In this document: one piece after another, positions 1 through 9,802 of the stretch
How positions within the stretch are numbered: the first letter of the stretch is position 1
How the letters are laid out: each line of letters begins with the position of its first letter
Source of the DNA: Brevibacillus porteri
Lineage (GTDB): Bacteria; Bacillota; Bacilli; Brevibacillales; Brevibacillaceae
Assembly (NCBI RefSeq): GCF_003013475.1
Contig: NZ_PXZO01000031.1
Location: forward strand, 1 to 62,951
Reading direction: 5' to 3'
DNA: 62,951 nt
Translations under genes and position numbers: made by a program
The notes under the pieces: generated by a model
Told to the model about the DNA's origin: nothing
Seen by the model: the letters and a program-made list of their open reading frames with translations, nothing else
Databases searched by the model: none

Positions 1-38
1 TCACTCCCTCCTACTCGATTTAGAGAGGAAAGACAGGA

Positions 39-608
39 TTACTTGTTCATCGGCAAAACACCATCGCGCGCTTTTCTCGTCCAAGGTGTTCCGAGATACG
101 AAAGCGCCCAGCGATCAAGACCATACCAGCCCGCAACCTTCCAAGCCAGAACGAGCCAAGTGGCAAAAACAAAAAGAAGTGGGTTGGTGCTGACCGTTCC
201 TGCGAACAGAAAGCTGACGTTCATCAAGCCGCCGAAAAACGCTGCGATCCCTGTCAGGCAACCGAGGATCAAGCCGAGTCCGACGAGTACCTCACCCCAA
301 GCAACGAGGAAGCCGAACACCTTGGCATTTGGCAATACCATATTTTCCAGGAACCAGGCGTACCACCCTGTTACGTCCTTTCCTTCGGCTGCTTTTGCCA
401 AGGAGCCTTTTACGAACCCTTGAATCGCGCCGCCAGCTGCATCTCCAGTCCAGCTATCGGACTGGACTTTTTTCCATCCGGCAGTAATCCATGCATAGCC
501 GACATACAGTCTGATGATCAACCAGATCGCAGCCGATTTCGTGCTGGTGAACAGGAAGTGTGAAACAGGATTTTCAGGAATAATAATTTCGTTTTGACGA
601 TTTTGCAT
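39..608 (-). CDS. DoxX family integral membrane protein
   Basis: 189-residue membrane protein. The N-terminal helix (about residues 25-45) carries RLYVGYAWITAGWKK, typical of the DoxX/DoxD family, followed by three more hydrophobic helices; GEVLVGLGLILG in the second block is also family-typical. Family members are small subunits of quinone-linked oxidoreductases or redox membrane proteins, but the substrate cannot be read from sequence. An AGGAGG-type site lies just before the ATG. It stands alone and its stop is 38 bases from the window edge, so its downstream neighbour is not visible. Confidence 0.85.
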   Translation of the reverse strand: MQNRQNEIIIPENPVSHFLFTSTKSAAIWLIIRLYVGYAWITAGWKKVQSDSWTGDAAGGAIQGFVKGSLAKAAEGKDVTGWYAWFLENMVLPNAKVFGFLVAWGEVLVGLGLILGCLTGIAAFFGGLMNVSFLFAGTVSTNPLLFVFATWLVLAWKVAGWYGLDRWALSYLGTPWTRKARDGVLPMNK

Positions 609-788
609 GTGGGTGTCCTCCTACATACGTTTTGAACATCTTCGTTCGAGCCGATTTTAACATATCAAATGGCGGCGCAGTGCGGTTTTGGGCATAAGTT
701 CATACGGTGTTCATTGACACTATAAGCACGGTGTTAATGGTAAATCCTAGTGTATATATTGCCAAAATACAGTAAATTCATGGAAAGA

Positions 789-818
789 TTGACAAGTTAA
801 AGTGTGGTAAATTATGTT
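789..818 (+). promoter_or_regulatory. Putative sigma-A promoter of the chemotaxis receptor gene
   Basis: TTGACA at 789-794 and TATGTT at 813-818 are separated by 18 bases (17 if TTATGT is used). Transcription would start near 825, after the first in-frame ATG at 824. This argues that translation begins at 857, where GGAG lies 7 bases upstream. Confidence 0.5.
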
Positions 819-856
819 AAGTTATGTTTAAAAATAAAACTTCTTGGAGCAGACTT

Positions 857-2923
857 ATGAAACGAATGTGGATGTCTTTTCGTACTAAGCTTACCTTGAT
901 GATTTCACTATTTACGATGCTGGTAGCCATTGTGTTGTCTATTATTGACTATGTTCAGTTCAAGGCAAATATTATTTCTGACCAAGCGATACAGTACCAG
1001 CTGGTAGAGGATCATGTCACGAATGCAGTGAAGAATGTGGATATGGCATACGGCGTTTTTGAGAATGACATGGAAACCCGCATGCAGCAAACACTGCAAG
1101 TATTAACGAACAACTATCGGCAAAATCCAGCGGTGGAGACGTGGGACTATGCAGTCCTGCGTGAGCAGTATGGGATGGATATTTTCATCATTGACCGAAA
1201 TATCAAGGTCGTTCATTCCAGCATCAAAACCGATATTGGGCTTGATTTCAGCAATGCTGGGGCATTTACGGAGCTGTTGAAAAAGCGAATCAATGGAAAT
1301 GAGTTTTCTGCTGATGGCATGGAGGTTGCGGTCAATACAGGTCAAATTAAAAAATTCGCTTATCTCCCTACGTTTGACCAGAAGTACCTGTTTGAAGCCA
1401 GTGTGAATTTGCAGGACAGCTCTCTTTTCCAGACCTTTAATTTCTTGGCTGTATCGCAGGCGATCACGGAGAAATACGACATGGTAAAAGACATTCTGGT
1501 CTTTTCTCATGATGGTTACGCTTTGGGGAGAATAGGGAGCGACGGGAAAGCCTTGCGGGTGATCGATCATCACTTGCCGATTTTTACGGAAGCATACCAA
1601 TCACAAGAAATCAGAGAGTTTCATGAAAAAACAGAGGAGAAAGATCTCACTTATCGCCTCGTACCGTACAAGCTGGGCAAAGATCCCAATGATCTCAGCC
1701 GATCACGTGTCATCAAGATTGTGTATGACAATACGGAGCTGAACCAGAAGCTGGCGGACAATCTGGAGTCCGTTGTCTGGAAGCTGATATGTTCCGTGGC
1801 AGGAGCGTTGCTGCTATCCTTCCTGCTGAGTCGCTGGATTACCCGCCCGATTGATCAAATGAGGGAGATCATTACGCAGACGGCTCAATTTGATTTGCGG
1901 GAAAAAATGGCGGTGAACGAGCAGGGCATGCAGGATGAGATAGGATTGACGGCACAGTCGATCATTGTTATGCGTGAGCAATTGTGCGAGGTTGTGAGCA
2001 AGCTGACAGCCGTGTCTCGCTCGGTCGCTGAAAATGCGCAAAGCGCGAAGCAGTCTACTGACAAAGTAAGCGAGCAGTCCAGCGGAACCGCGGAGGCTAC
2101 GGGAATCTTGCTCGCCCATATGCAGGAGACGATGGCGGCCACAGAAGAGATGAATGCGACCTTGAACGACATGGAGACCGTCATTCACTCGATTACGAAA
2201 AGAACGGAAGAAGCGGCTGCGACCGCGCAGGATGTCAGCTCACGGGCAACTTCTTTACGAGAACATGCATTGGCTGCGGATAAAATGACGACAGAGCTCT
2301 ATATGAATGTGAAGGCGCAAACAGAAATTGCGATCACCGACTCGAAGGAATCGATGGGAAAGATCAACCTGTTGGCAGAGGCGATACTCACGATCTCTGA
2401 GCAGACGAATCTGTTGGCATTGAATGCGGCGATTGAAGCTGCACGTGCGGGAGACAGCGGTAGAGGGTTTTCTGTCGTAGCGGATGAGATACGCAGACTG
2501 GCGACGCAATCGTCTGAGGTCGTGATTGATATTCAACGCATTATTCAGGTCGCGCGCGAATCCGTAGACAATCTGGCGACTCATTCGTCGAGCGTATTGG
2601 ACTTCATCGAAACGCGGGTCAGTCCTGACTACGATAGTATGATGGAAGCATCAGAGAAGTACAATATGGATGCACACCGTTTCCATACGTTGCTGGCGGA
2701 ATTCAGTGCTTCTTTTGAAGAGTTGAATTCAACGATTAGCAATGTGGTTACTGTGGTGGAGCAAGTAACGAACTCCATGGAGAAAAGTGCACATAGTGTG
2801 GAGGCGATTACGGAGCAATCTCGCATAATCGCGGACAATAATCAACAGATTACGTCTATTTCCGAACGGAATGTCGGCTTGACGCAGACGATGGAAGAGA
2901 TCGTGCATCGATTCAAAATGTAA
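857..2923 (+). CDS. Methyl-accepting chemotaxis protein
   Basis: Chemoreceptor of 688 residues. A transmembrane helix near residues 10-32 is followed by an extracellular sensing domain of about 260 residues (Cache-like by size), a second membrane helix near 305-325, a HAMP linker ([13 protein letters not shown]) and a long cytoplasmic coiled coil. The conserved hairpin tip [18 protein letters not shown], then [15 protein letters not shown], is diagnostic: it contacts CheA and CheW. The ligand is unknown. The ATG at 857 is preferred over 824 because of its GGAG site and the promoter position. A strong terminator follows, so the gene is monocistronic. Confidence 0.95.
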   Translation: MKRMWMSFRTKLTLMISLFTMLVAIVLSIIDYVQFKANIISDQAIQYQLVEDHVTNAVKNVDMAYGVFENDMETRMQQTLQVLTNNYRQNPAVETWDYAVLREQYGMDIFIIDRNIKVVHSSIKTDIGLDFSNAGAFTELLKKRINGNEFSADGMEVAVNTGQIKKFAYLPTFDQKYLFEASVNLQDSSLFQTFNFLAVSQAITEKYDMVKDILVFSHDGYALGRIGSDGKALRVIDHHLPIFTEAYQSQEIREFHEKTEEKDLTYRLVPYKLGKDPNDLSRSRVIKIVYDNTELNQKLADNLESVVWKLICSVAGALLLSFLLSRWITRPIDQMREIITQTAQFDLREKMAVNEQGMQDEIGLTAQSIIVMREQLCEVVSKLTAVSRSVAENAQSAKQSTDKVSEQSSGTAEATGILLAHMQETMAATEEMNATLNDMETVIHSITKRTEEAAATAQDVSSRATSLREHALAADKMTTELYMNVKAQTEIAITDSKESMGKINLLAEAILTISEQTNLLALNAAIEAARAGDSGRGFSVVADEIRRLATQSSEVVIDIQRIIQVARESVDNLATHSSSVLDFIETRVSPDYDSMMEASEKYNMDAHRFHTLLAEFSASFEELNSTISNVVTVVEQVTNSMEKSAHSVEAITEQSRIIADNNQQITSISERNVGLTQTMEEIVHRFKM

Positions 2924-2929
2924 GAGGGT

Positions 2930-2965
2930 CCCCCTTTCTGGTGAAAACGGAGAGGGGGATTTTTC
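2930..2965 (+). terminator. Intrinsic terminator after the chemoreceptor gene
   Basis: Stem CCCCCTTTCT / AGAGGGGG followed by ATTTTT. Confidence 0.85.
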
Positions 2966-3032
2966 GTAATACATGTACAGGGATGAAAGTATCAGAAAGA
3001 AATGATTGGAAATACTCCACGGGAGGGTACTC

Positions 3033-3605
3033 ATGAAAACCTTTATTTACATGGTCAGGCATGGAGAATCACCAAAAACCGAAGGTGACGAGAGAACACG
3101 AGGGCTGACTGATAAGGGGAGGTCAGATGCAAATCTCATTTCTCAATTGTTGAAAAGCGAGAGAATAGATGCGTTCATTTCAAGTCCGTATAAAAGGGCA
3201 ATGGCAACTATAGAAGAACTAGCCCAGTCCGTAGGGAAAGAGATCGTCGTTTTTGAAGAGCTGAGAGAACTCGTTTTTATAGGAAATGATCAAATCATGG
3301 CCGATAACGAAGTATACCCACTAGTAAAGCAGATGTTTGCTGAGCCAGACTTTTCGTTGCCTGGGGGAGAATCCATCCGAATTTGCCAGAATCGTGCGGT
3401 AGGAACGTTGCGAAAGATTTTAGAGCAATATAGAGGGCAGAAAGTTGTAATAGGAACGCATGGCGCCGTTATGACACTGATGATGGGGTACTTTGACAAT
3501 CAGTACGACTTGGCCTTTTTATTAAAGACGTCCAAGCCTGATATTTACAAAATGGAATTTGAGGATGAGGTACTCGTGGAAACTACGCGATTATGGAAGG
3601 ACTGA
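3033..3605 (+). CDS. Histidine phosphatase (phosphoglycerate mutase-like) family protein
   Basis: 190 residues. The catalytic RHG motif appears at residues 8-10 (YMVRHGES), with LTDKGRSDA (residues 29-37) and SSPYKRAMAT typical of the branch; the second catalytic His is in GTHGAVM. The fold hydrolyses phosphate esters through a phosphohistidine intermediate, but the substrate is not predictable. The ATG at 3033 has GGGAGG 6 bases upstream and is preferred to the TTG at 3006. It is transcribed after the chemoreceptor terminator and is probably monocistronic. Confidence 0.9.
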   Translation: MKTFIYMVRHGESPKTEGDERTRGLTDKGRSDANLISQLLKSERIDAFISSPYKRAMATIEELAQSVGKEIVVFEELRELVFIGNDQIMADNEVYPLVKQMFAEPDFSLPGGESIRICQNRAVGTLRKILEQYRGQKVVIGTHGAVMTLMMGYFDNQYDLAFLLKTSKPDIYKMEFEDEVLVETTRLWKD

Positions 3606-3724
3606 CTATATATAAGAGACAAGAAATGAAGGTAGCTGATTTCGATGGAGGTTTGTGAGATTTTTGTGAGAATCGTTTGATACGCTAGGTGCCGACTACA
3701 AGTACAAGACTAGGAGGCATGAAA

Positions 3725-6061
3725 ATGACTAGCGAAAAAGACAGAGAATCGAAGCGAAAGGAAGAACCTCTCCATTTTCGAAAAGGATTAGCTACCTTCC
3801 TTTGTCTCGCTCTCCTGACGTTGGGGATCGAGAGTCCTGCTTTTGCGGCTTTTGGAGCAGAGAATTTGGCTTCTGGGAAAACCGTTACATCCGGCGGGCA
3901 TTATCAAACCTATTTACCAGACAAAGCTGTAGATGGTCAGGTGGGGATTGAGAGCAGTTGGATAAGTGATACAGGTCGTACGGGATGGTTCCAGGTAGAC
4001 TTGGGGGAAGAGACTGAGTTTCGTTTATGGGAAGTAGAAGCAGCGATTGATCGTAACAAGGATTATTCGTTACAAATAAGCAGTGACGGAATCAATTTTT
4101 CTGATATTCCAGATGTAAATGCGAAAGTAACAGGAAATCAGTCATACAATACATCTCTATTATTGTCTGCTCCTGTTAAGAGTCGTTATGTCAGAGTCAA
4201 TTTTACAGATACGAATGATGGTTTCAATCCAAATATTATGGAATTTGGCTTATTCAACATCAAAGAGCCTGAGGCCCCATTAGATGTGGAGGCAACGCTC
4301 GAAAAAAACAGTGCCATTGTAAGTTTCCAGTCTGGTAATCCAAATGGAAAACGAATCACGAGCTACACGGTTACCTCCCATCCTGGAAACTTGACGGCTA
4401 CCGGGACAAACAGCCCGATTACCGTTGAAGGATTGAACGATGGCACGGAGTACACATTTACAGTCACCGCAACAAATGAAATAGGGGAATCCGTTCCTTC
4501 TGCACCTTCCAACGCCATTACGCCTGTCGAAGCTACTCCATCCAAGCCAGTCATGACCCTTAGCCATAACGACTGGACGAATCAGGATGTGGAAGTAACC
4601 ATGGTGGGTGAGCTGGGAAATACCATTCAGTACAAGCTGAACAATGGCTCCTGGCAAACATACACTGACAAAATAAAAGTGTCGACCGAAGGAATCACAG
4701 AGGTTGTCGCTGTTCAGGTTAACGGTTCGCAAAAGATGAGTGAAGAGGAAAAAGTGGGGGTCCGCATCGACAAGACAGCACCGGTCATTACCTTAAAGGG
4801 CGATGCGACGATGACGCTGTACAAAGGAACCCCATTCACTGATCCTGGCGTAACCATCACAGACCGAGAAAGTGGCTTGGAGGCTGAGGTCCAAGGTCAC
4901 ATCGAACCTATCCAAACAGGGACGTATACACTGAAGTATCACGCAAAAGATTCGGCTGGGAACAAAGCTGACGTTGTTACACGCATCGTGAATGTCGTGA
5001 ATAAGCCGACGCCACCACCGCAGCCTTCTTACTATCCGGTTTCTGAAGTAACACTGGAGGAAGAGGCATTCACTATGACACTCGGGGATGAGTCTGTCCA
5101 GTTGCATGCTACGATCCAGCCAACGTACGCTTCCTACAAAGCTGTAGAATGGACCAGCAGCAACCCTGAAGTAGCAGAGGTAGACAAGGAAGGCAACGTA
5201 ACAGCAAAAAGCGCAGGGAAGACAGCGATTACCGTAAGAGCCCTCGACGGGAACAAGACAGCAACTACAGAAGTGACCGTGAAGCGAAAAGTAACCTTTA
5301 CCCTGGAAGCGTCCCCTGAGGAACTGACGATAAAGCCAAATCAGTCTAAAAACCTCAAGGTGTATGTGGTAGACGGCAAAAAGCGCAAGGATATTTCGAA
5401 AGACAAAGAAACTACGTACAACATCGACAATGATCTGATCTCTTTGAAAAAAGGACGCATTACTGCTGGGAAAACAGAAGGCGAGTCTATCATTACCGTC
5501 CAGTATCAAGGGGAGGAGCTTACGATTCCGGTGAGCATTTCGGGATTGACTGTCAAGTCTATCGAATTGTCCGAGCAAACGCTTGTGTTGGAATCAGAAC
5601 AGGAGAAGCAGTTGACCCTAACAGCTTTCTTCCGGGACAAGAGCAGTAGGGATGTAACAGAAAAAGCTACTTGGACTTCGAGCAATCCAGATGTACTAGA
5701 AGTGTTTGGTAACGGTGAGGTCAAAGCAGGAAAGAACGGAAAAGCTTATGTGACTGCCAAGTACGACAATAAGTACATGCGAGCAAAAGTTTTGGTGGTC
5801 GATGAAAAAGAGACGAAACAGTTAAAGCTGAATCGTTATATACTAGGTCTTTCTCCAGAAGAGACCTTTACCCTCCGAGTTCATGCCGAATATGAGAGAG
5901 GGTATACAGAATTGGTTTCTGAAGGGGTAGAATGGGTATCGGAAAATCCTGAGGTTGCAACTGTAGACAATGGTGAAGTGACGGCAGTTTCCACTGGTAA
6001 CACAATACTGACAGCCAGCTACGACGGAAAAGAAGTGACGATTGAGGTAACCGTCGAATAA
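3725..6061 (+). CDS. Secreted multi-domain surface protein (discoidin, FN3, bacterial Ig domains)
   Basis: 778 residues, with AGGAGG 7 bases before the ATG at 3725. After a charged leader, a hydrophobic signal segment (FLCLALLTLGIESPAFA) ends near residue 40. Domains in order: an F5/8 type C (discoidin-like) carbohydrate-binding domain (about 45-185), a fibronectin type III domain (185-270), an Ig-like segment ending RIDKTAP, a DUF5011-type Ig domain (LYKGTPFTDPGV), a proline-rich linker, then Big_2 domains with WTSSNPEVAEVD, WTSSNPDVLEV and WVSENPEVATVD. No catalytic domain, LPXTG or SLH motif is seen, so it is likely a secreted or wall-associated adhesin or glycan-binding protein. Confidence 0.85.
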   Translation: MTSEKDRESKRKEEPLHFRKGLATFLCLALLTLGIESPAFAAFGAENLASGKTVTSGGHYQTYLPDKAVDGQVGIESSWISDTGRTGWFQVDLGEETEFRLWEVEAAIDRNKDYSLQISSDGINFSDIPDVNAKVTGNQSYNTSLLLSAPVKSRYVRVNFTDTNDGFNPNIMEFGLFNIKEPEAPLDVEATLEKNSAIVSFQSGNPNGKRITSYTVTSHPGNLTATGTNSPITVEGLNDGTEYTFTVTATNEIGESVPSAPSNAITPVEATPSKPVMTLSHNDWTNQDVEVTMVGELGNTIQYKLNNGSWQTYTDKIKVSTEGITEVVAVQVNGSQKMSEEEKVGVRIDKTAPVITLKGDATMTLYKGTPFTDPGVTITDRESGLEAEVQGHIEPIQTGTYTLKYHAKDSAGNKADVVTRIVNVVNKPTPPPQPSYYPVSEVTLEEEAFTMTLGDESVQLHATIQPTYASYKAVEWTSSNPEVAEVDKEGNVTAKSAGKTAITVRALDGNKTATTEVTVKRKVTFTLEASPEELTIKPNQSKNLKVYVVDGKKRKDISKDKETTYNIDNDLISLKKGRITAGKTEGESIITVQYQGEELTIPVSISGLTVKSIELSEQTLVLESEQEKQLTLTAFFRDKSSRDVTEKATWTSSNPDVLEVFGNGEVKAGKNGKAYVTAKYDNKYMRAKVLVVDEKETKQLKLNRYILGLSPEETFTLRVHAEYERGYTELVSEGVEWVSENPEVATVDNGEVTAVSTGNTILTASYDGKEVTIEVTVE

Positions 6062-6080
6062 GACCGATCGAAACACATAC

Positions 6081-6112
6081 AAAAAAAGCCACCTGATCAT
6101 GGTGGCTTTTCG
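6081..6112. terminator. Bidirectional terminator between surface protein and sigma gene
   Basis: AAAGCCACC / GGTGGCTTT stem with an A-run on one side and a T-run on the other; it serves both convergent genes. Confidence 0.9.
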
Positions 6113-6121
6113 TTTTGATGA

Positions 6122-6988
6122 CTACGACACGATGAATCTTAGCTTATCAGGATTTCTGACAAAGTAGAGGTTACGAATAACTCCGTGTTCGATATGCAAA
6201 AACACCACGGTGTCGATCTTGCCGTCTTGTCTGATCACAAACCCGGTCTCGTTGTTCAAAGGCGCGAGCTCTACAGAGAAATCTGGACGCTTCGAGAAGC
6301 TGCGCATCAAGCCGAGTAAGAAGGAAGCCACGCGTTTGCCAGACAAGATCGGATGCAGGGCTGCGGTGACCTTACCGCCGCCGTCGGAGAGCAATACGGC
6401 ATCTGTGGCAAGCAGAGTGAGCAATGTCTCGACATTTCCGTGCTCCAGCGCAGACAGAAAACGGCCGATCCATTCTTCGCCGAGCTCTTTTTCTGGGGTG
6501 AAATGAGGTGCCTCAGGGTCCATCCCCATTTTCTTTTTCGCCCGACTAACGATCTTGCGGCAATTCGCTTCGCTTTTTCCAACCAGCTCGGCAATCTCGT
6601 CATATTGGAAATCAAAGGCTTCTCGCAGGACGAACACCGCTCGTTCTGGGGGAGATAGCCGCTCCAACAGGACGAGCATGGCGTAGGATAGCAACTCTTT
6701 GGTAATGACAGAATCATAGCCGTCTGCATCAGGGGTAGAGATGGGCTCTGGTAGCCATGGTCCAGTATACAGCTCCCGTTTTTTGCGGGCCGATTTTAAC
6801 AAATCGAGGCAGCGGTTTGTGGTCATTTTGCACAGGTAAGCCTTCGGTTCGGGCATCTGTTCCAGAGAGACAGCATGGGCCTTCACGAATACGTCCTGCA
6901 CGATATCCTCCGCATCCGTGGCCGAGCCGAGCATCTGATAGGCGAGGTGGAACATGAGCCCCTTATATTGTTTGTACAGAGCCTCCAT
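6122..6988 (-). CDS. sigJ: ECF41/SigJ-type RNA polymerase sigma factor
   Basis: 288 residues, longer than ordinary ECF sigma factors. Region 2 spans residues 1-70 (QMLGSATDAEDIVQDVFVKAH) and region 4 about 105-160 (LSPPERAVFVLREAFDFQYDEIAELVGKSEANCRKIVSRA). A C-terminal extension of about 115 residues resembles the SnoaL/NTF2 domain that marks ECF41. In that group the fused domain controls activity in place of a separate anti-sigma factor. The gene starts 45 bases after the end of the oxidoreductase gene on the same strand, the usual ECF41 neighbourhood. Confidence 0.9.
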   Translation of the reverse strand: MEALYKQYKGLMFHLAYQMLGSATDAEDIVQDVFVKAHAVSLEQMPEPKAYLCKMTTNRCLDLLKSARKKRELYTGPWLPEPISTPDADGYDSVITKELLSYAMLVLLERLSPPERAVFVLREAFDFQYDEIAELVGKSEANCRKIVSRAKKKMGMDPEAPHFTPEKELGEEWIGRFLSALEHGNVETLLTLLATDAVLLSDGGGKVTAALHPILSGKRVASFLLGLMRSFSKRPDFSVELAPLNNETGFVIRQDGKIDTVVFLHIEHGVIRNLYFVRNPDKLRFIVS

Positions 6989-7033
6989 GGCTGTGTCACT
7001 TCCTCTTGTGTCTTCGTACGTCCCTATTTTTTC

Positions 7034-8206
7034 CTATTTTATCATGCTGGCAACATTCCAGGTGAACTGGCGAAGCTTCCACCCCAATTTCCCTGTCAAA
7101 ATGATATCGAGTCCCCATTTTCTCGTCCAAACCATTCCGCGTTCAGGGCCGAGTCCGACGCAGTAAATGTCCATGTAGCTTTTGTGTGCGGGGGCAGGGG
7201 TGCCATCCAAGTCGGCCAGCACAATTTTGCCCAAACGCATCGCCTGTCCGGAGGCTTCCTTGCATGTCATCGTATCTGCTTGCCTGCTGGCTGGATCTAC
7301 GATGCGTGCACAATCGCCAATACTGTACACCCCCGGCGTTCCCGCTACACGATAGGATTCATCGACGACCACCTGGCCGTGTGTGGTCAGTGGCACGCCC
7401 ATGCTGCGCAATGCGGGATTGGGTTGCAATCCGAGCGACCAGACGCATAGTCCGACAGCAAGCGTGCGGCCTCCAGATAGTGTTACGAGTCCATTCTGCT
7501 CATGAAGTGCCTTTTGACCATGCAAAATGGTTACACCGCCTTCCGTGAGTGCACTCTCCAGCTTGCGCCCCATTTTGGGAGGGCCTTCGGTAAACAAACG
7601 ATCTTGTGCGTTGATGAGATAGACTTTGACTTCATCAGGATGGATGCCGAGGTTCTTCGCTTCCTCGTGCATAGCGAAAGCCAGCTCCGCGGAGGTTTCC
7701 ATCCCGCTGATGCCTGCTCCTGCAACGGCGATGGTCAACAATCGCTCGCGTTCGGACGGCTGCTTCTCATGGACGGCTTGGCGCATGTTTGCAAGCCACT
7801 TTTCCCGAACCGCCTCGGCCGTCTCGACGCCCGTCAAAGCGATGCCGCCTTGTTCTGGCTCAGGTTGGCGAGTGACGCTTCCTACTGCCAGGATGAGCAT
7901 GTCGTAGGGCAATGCGTGCTCTTGACCATTTTTGTTCCGAAGTAAGAGGATTTTCTCTTGCCCTTTGATCAATGTGACTGTACCTTGTACGAATTCGACG
8001 CCCTCTGGAAACAGGCTTTTTAGCGGAATCGAGATATCCGTTTTGGCAGCAGCTGGTTTGAACAACAGGACTTTGCGAAGGTGATGAGGCTCTTTATCGA
8101 TTAAGATGAAGCGGATCGGGCGTCCTTTGCACGTATCGCGAACGGCTTTTAGCGCGTTGATACCTGCGTACCCGCCTCCGACAATCACACATGTTCGTTC
8201 TTTCAT
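7034..8206 (-). CDS. FAD-dependent NAD(P)H oxidoreductase (NDH-2/AIF-like)
   Basis: 390 residues counting from the ATG at 8206, which has GAGGAGC 8 bases upstream. The N-terminal GGGYAGINA (residues 9-17) is the Rossmann FAD-binding motif; GAGISGMETSAELA in the middle binds NAD(P); YSIGDCARI near the C terminus is the second FAD motif. This fits pyridine nucleotide-disulphide oxidoreductases of the type II NADH dehydrogenase group; no membrane helix is evident. A longer frame upstream would overlap the promoter and is not used. It is the presumed target of the adjacent ECF41 sigma factor. Confidence 0.88.
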   Translation of the reverse strand: MKERTCVIVGGGYAGINALKAVRDTCKGRPIRFILIDKEPHHLRKVLLFKPAAAKTDISIPLKSLFPEGVEFVQGTVTLIKGQEKILLLRNKNGQEHALPYDMLILAVGSVTRQPEPEQGGIALTGVETAEAVREKWLANMRQAVHEKQPSERERLLTIAVAGAGISGMETSAELAFAMHEEAKNLGIHPDEVKVYLINAQDRLFTEGPPKMGRKLESALTEGGVTILHGQKALHEQNGLVTLSGGRTLAVGLCVWSLGLQPNPALRSMGVPLTTHGQVVVDESYRVAGTPGVYSIGDCARIVDPASRQADTMTCKEASGQAMRLGKIVLADLDGTPAPAHKSYMDIYCVGLGPERGMVWTRKWGLDIILTGKLGWKLRQFTWNVASMIK

Positions 8207-8238
8207 GCCAATCAGCTCCTCGTTTGGTTTGACCATAT

Positions 8239-8265
8239 AACGAGAGAGGGAGCGATTGTGTGACA
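8239..8265 (-). promoter_or_regulatory. Putative ECF41 promoter of the oxidoreductase-sigJ operon
   Basis: On the minus strand TGTCACA (8265-8259) is followed by 16 bases and CGTT (8242-8239). The reported ECF41 consensus is TGTCACA with CGTC, so three of four -10 bases match. It lies 33 bases before the oxidoreductase start. Confidence 0.6.
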
Positions 8266-8349
8266 CACCACAAGAGGAAAATGTAGAAGAAAATCGAATA
8301 GGGAATAGATGGGAAGCTAGACATCTGAGGTCGTAGGAGGATTCCAAGC

Positions 8350-9090
8350 ATGTCATACAACATCTACACTTTCGCACAAAGATCGGATTTAAACGATCAA
8401 GCTGATGCACTAATCGAAGCAAGCTGGTCTGCCTTCATGCTGAATGACGAAGTGGCTAACGAATATTACGGTCATCTGTATGACTGGTTCTCTCCTTATC
8501 AATTCATGCTGACGGACGAGGCTGACAAGCTGATGGCTGTAGGAAATGCGATTCCATTTTACTGGGATGGCACTGCGGAAGGGCTGCCAAAAGGCTGGGA
8601 TGATGTCTTTCTGCAAGGGATTGAAGACTACCGCCAAGAAAAACAGCCAAACGCGTTATCGGCACTCTCTATCTCCATCGATCCCCACTATCGCGGCCTC
8701 GGTCTCAGCAAGCAGATGGTTACGGCGATGAAGGATATCGCCAAGGAAAATGGTTTGGCGTACTTGGTGGCGCCTGTACGTCCATCACTCAAGCACAAGT
8801 ACCCACTCACGCCAATGGACAAGTATGTTCAGTGGAAAACGACCGATGACGCTCCGTTTGATCCGTGGGTGCGCACACATTGGAAACTGGGAGCGACGAT
8901 CATGCAGGTGGCGCCGGAATCCATGCTGATCAGAGGAAGCTTGACGCAATGGGAAGGCTGGACAGGGATGAAATTCCCGGAGTCCGGTTCGTACATCATT
9001 CCAGACGCATTAGTTCCCGTGCAGGTTGACGTAGAAAAGAAAGAAGTCGTATATATCGAGCCGAATATTTGGATGCAGCATTTTTTATAG
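8350..9090 (+). CDS. GNAT family N-acetyltransferase
   Basis: 246 residues; GTAGGAGG precedes the ATG by 9 bases. The central part has the acetyl-CoA binding pattern ALSISIDPHYRGLGLSKQMV (motif A, R/Q-x-x-G-x-G/A-like) and follows a typical GNAT N-terminal half. The acceptor is unknown. It reads away from the oxidoreductase gene, sharing a 143-base divergent intergenic region, and ends before a small terminator. Confidence 0.8.
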   Translation: MSYNIYTFAQRSDLNDQADALIEASWSAFMLNDEVANEYYGHLYDWFSPYQFMLTDEADKLMAVGNAIPFYWDGTAEGLPKGWDDVFLQGIEDYRQEKQPNALSALSISIDPHYRGLGLSKQMVTAMKDIAKENGLAYLVAPVRPSLKHKYPLTPMDKYVQWKTTDDAPFDPWVRTHWKLGATIMQVAPESMLIRGSLTQWEGWTGMKFPESGSYIIPDALVPVQVDVEKKEVVYIEPNIWMQHFL

Positions 9091-9150
9091 AGCGATCCAA
9101 AAGGTCTGGTTTTTGGAAAAGGAAGAACAAACAGCGAAGTAGCCGTTGTG

Positions 9151-9172
9151 GAAACCACTGCGGTTTCTTTTT
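9151..9172 (+). terminator. Small intrinsic terminator after the GNAT gene
   Basis: GAAACC / GGTTTC with a 5-base loop, then TTTTTC. Confidence 0.65.
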
Positions 9173-9178
9173 CATTTC

Positions 9179-9203
9179 TGTCACCTTTTTGCCGTGAGAC
9201 GGA
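9179..9203 (+). promoter_or_regulatory. Possible ECF-type promoter of the following sigma/DUF4179 operon
   Basis: TGTCAC at 9179-9184 followed, after 15 bases, by CGGA at 9200-9203, just upstream of the sigma gene. The arrangement resembles autoregulated ECF promoters, but the spacer is short and the -10 is not the usual CGTC or CGAC. Confidence 0.3.
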
Positions 9204-9244
9204 TCATACCTAATAGCAAGCAATCAACGGATGAGGTGAACGGG

Positions 9245-9802
9245 TTGAACGAAGCAGAAACAATGCCAGCGAGTCTGGAGGTTACACAGGAAGCCAGACT
9301 GAAATGGCTGATGCAGCAATACGGGGAGAAGATTTTTCATCTGGTGAGTCTCACGGTAAAGAATCATGCCTTGGCGGACGATATTACCCAAAACGTGTTT
9401 ATCAAAGCATATCGGCATCTCGATCAGTTCCGCGGAGACGGACAGATCAAGCATTGGCTCTACAAGATCGCAATGAATGAAAGCAAAAAGCATTTTCGGT
9501 CGTGGTCCTTCCGCAACATTTTTCCGACGATGGATGATCATCTGGGCGACCTGATGGATCGGCAGGCAAACAATCAGGTTGAGGAAGAGATTTTAAATCG
9601 GGTGAAGCGGGAAGAGGTCGTCACGTACATTCAATCCCTCGCACCGAAGTACAGGCAGGTTATCCTCCTGCACTATTATGAAGACCTGTCGATTGCGGAA
9701 GTGGCGGACATTCTCTCGGTTTCGCAGGATGTCGTCCGTACGCGTTTGCATCGAGCCAGGAAGCAATTGAAGGAGACCATGTCGAAGGAGGTAACAGGAT
9801 GA
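9245..9802 (+). CDS. ECF RNA polymerase sigma factor
   Basis: 185 residues from a TTG start at 9245, chosen because GAGGTG lies 6 bases upstream; the longer frame would have no such site. Region 2 (HALADDITQNVFIKAYRHLDQF, about residues 40-62) and region 4 (LAPKYRQVILLHYYEDLSIAEVADIL, about 125-150, ending in LHRARKQLK) are clear. The stop overlaps the ATG of the DUF4179 gene (ATGA), a classic sigma/anti-sigma pair. Signal and regulon are unknown. Confidence 0.9.
   Translation: MNEAETMPASLEVTQEARLKWLMQQYGEKIFHLVSLTVKNHALADDITQNVFIKAYRHLDQFRGDGQIKHWLYKIAMNESKKHFRSWSFRNIFPTMDDHLGDLMDRQANNQVEEEILNRVKREEVVTYIQSLAPKYRQVILLHYYEDLSIAEVADILSVSQDVVRTRLHRARKQLKETMSKEVTG

Noticed and set aside
43..423. 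126-codon plus-strand frame antisense to the DoxX gene
   Set aside because: Basic, unstructured translation with no start signal, while the DoxX frame shows family motifs.
4280..5578. Minus-strand frames under the multi-Ig surface protein
   Set aside because: Low-quality translations rich in Cys, Phe and Arg with no start signals; shadows of the Ig domains.
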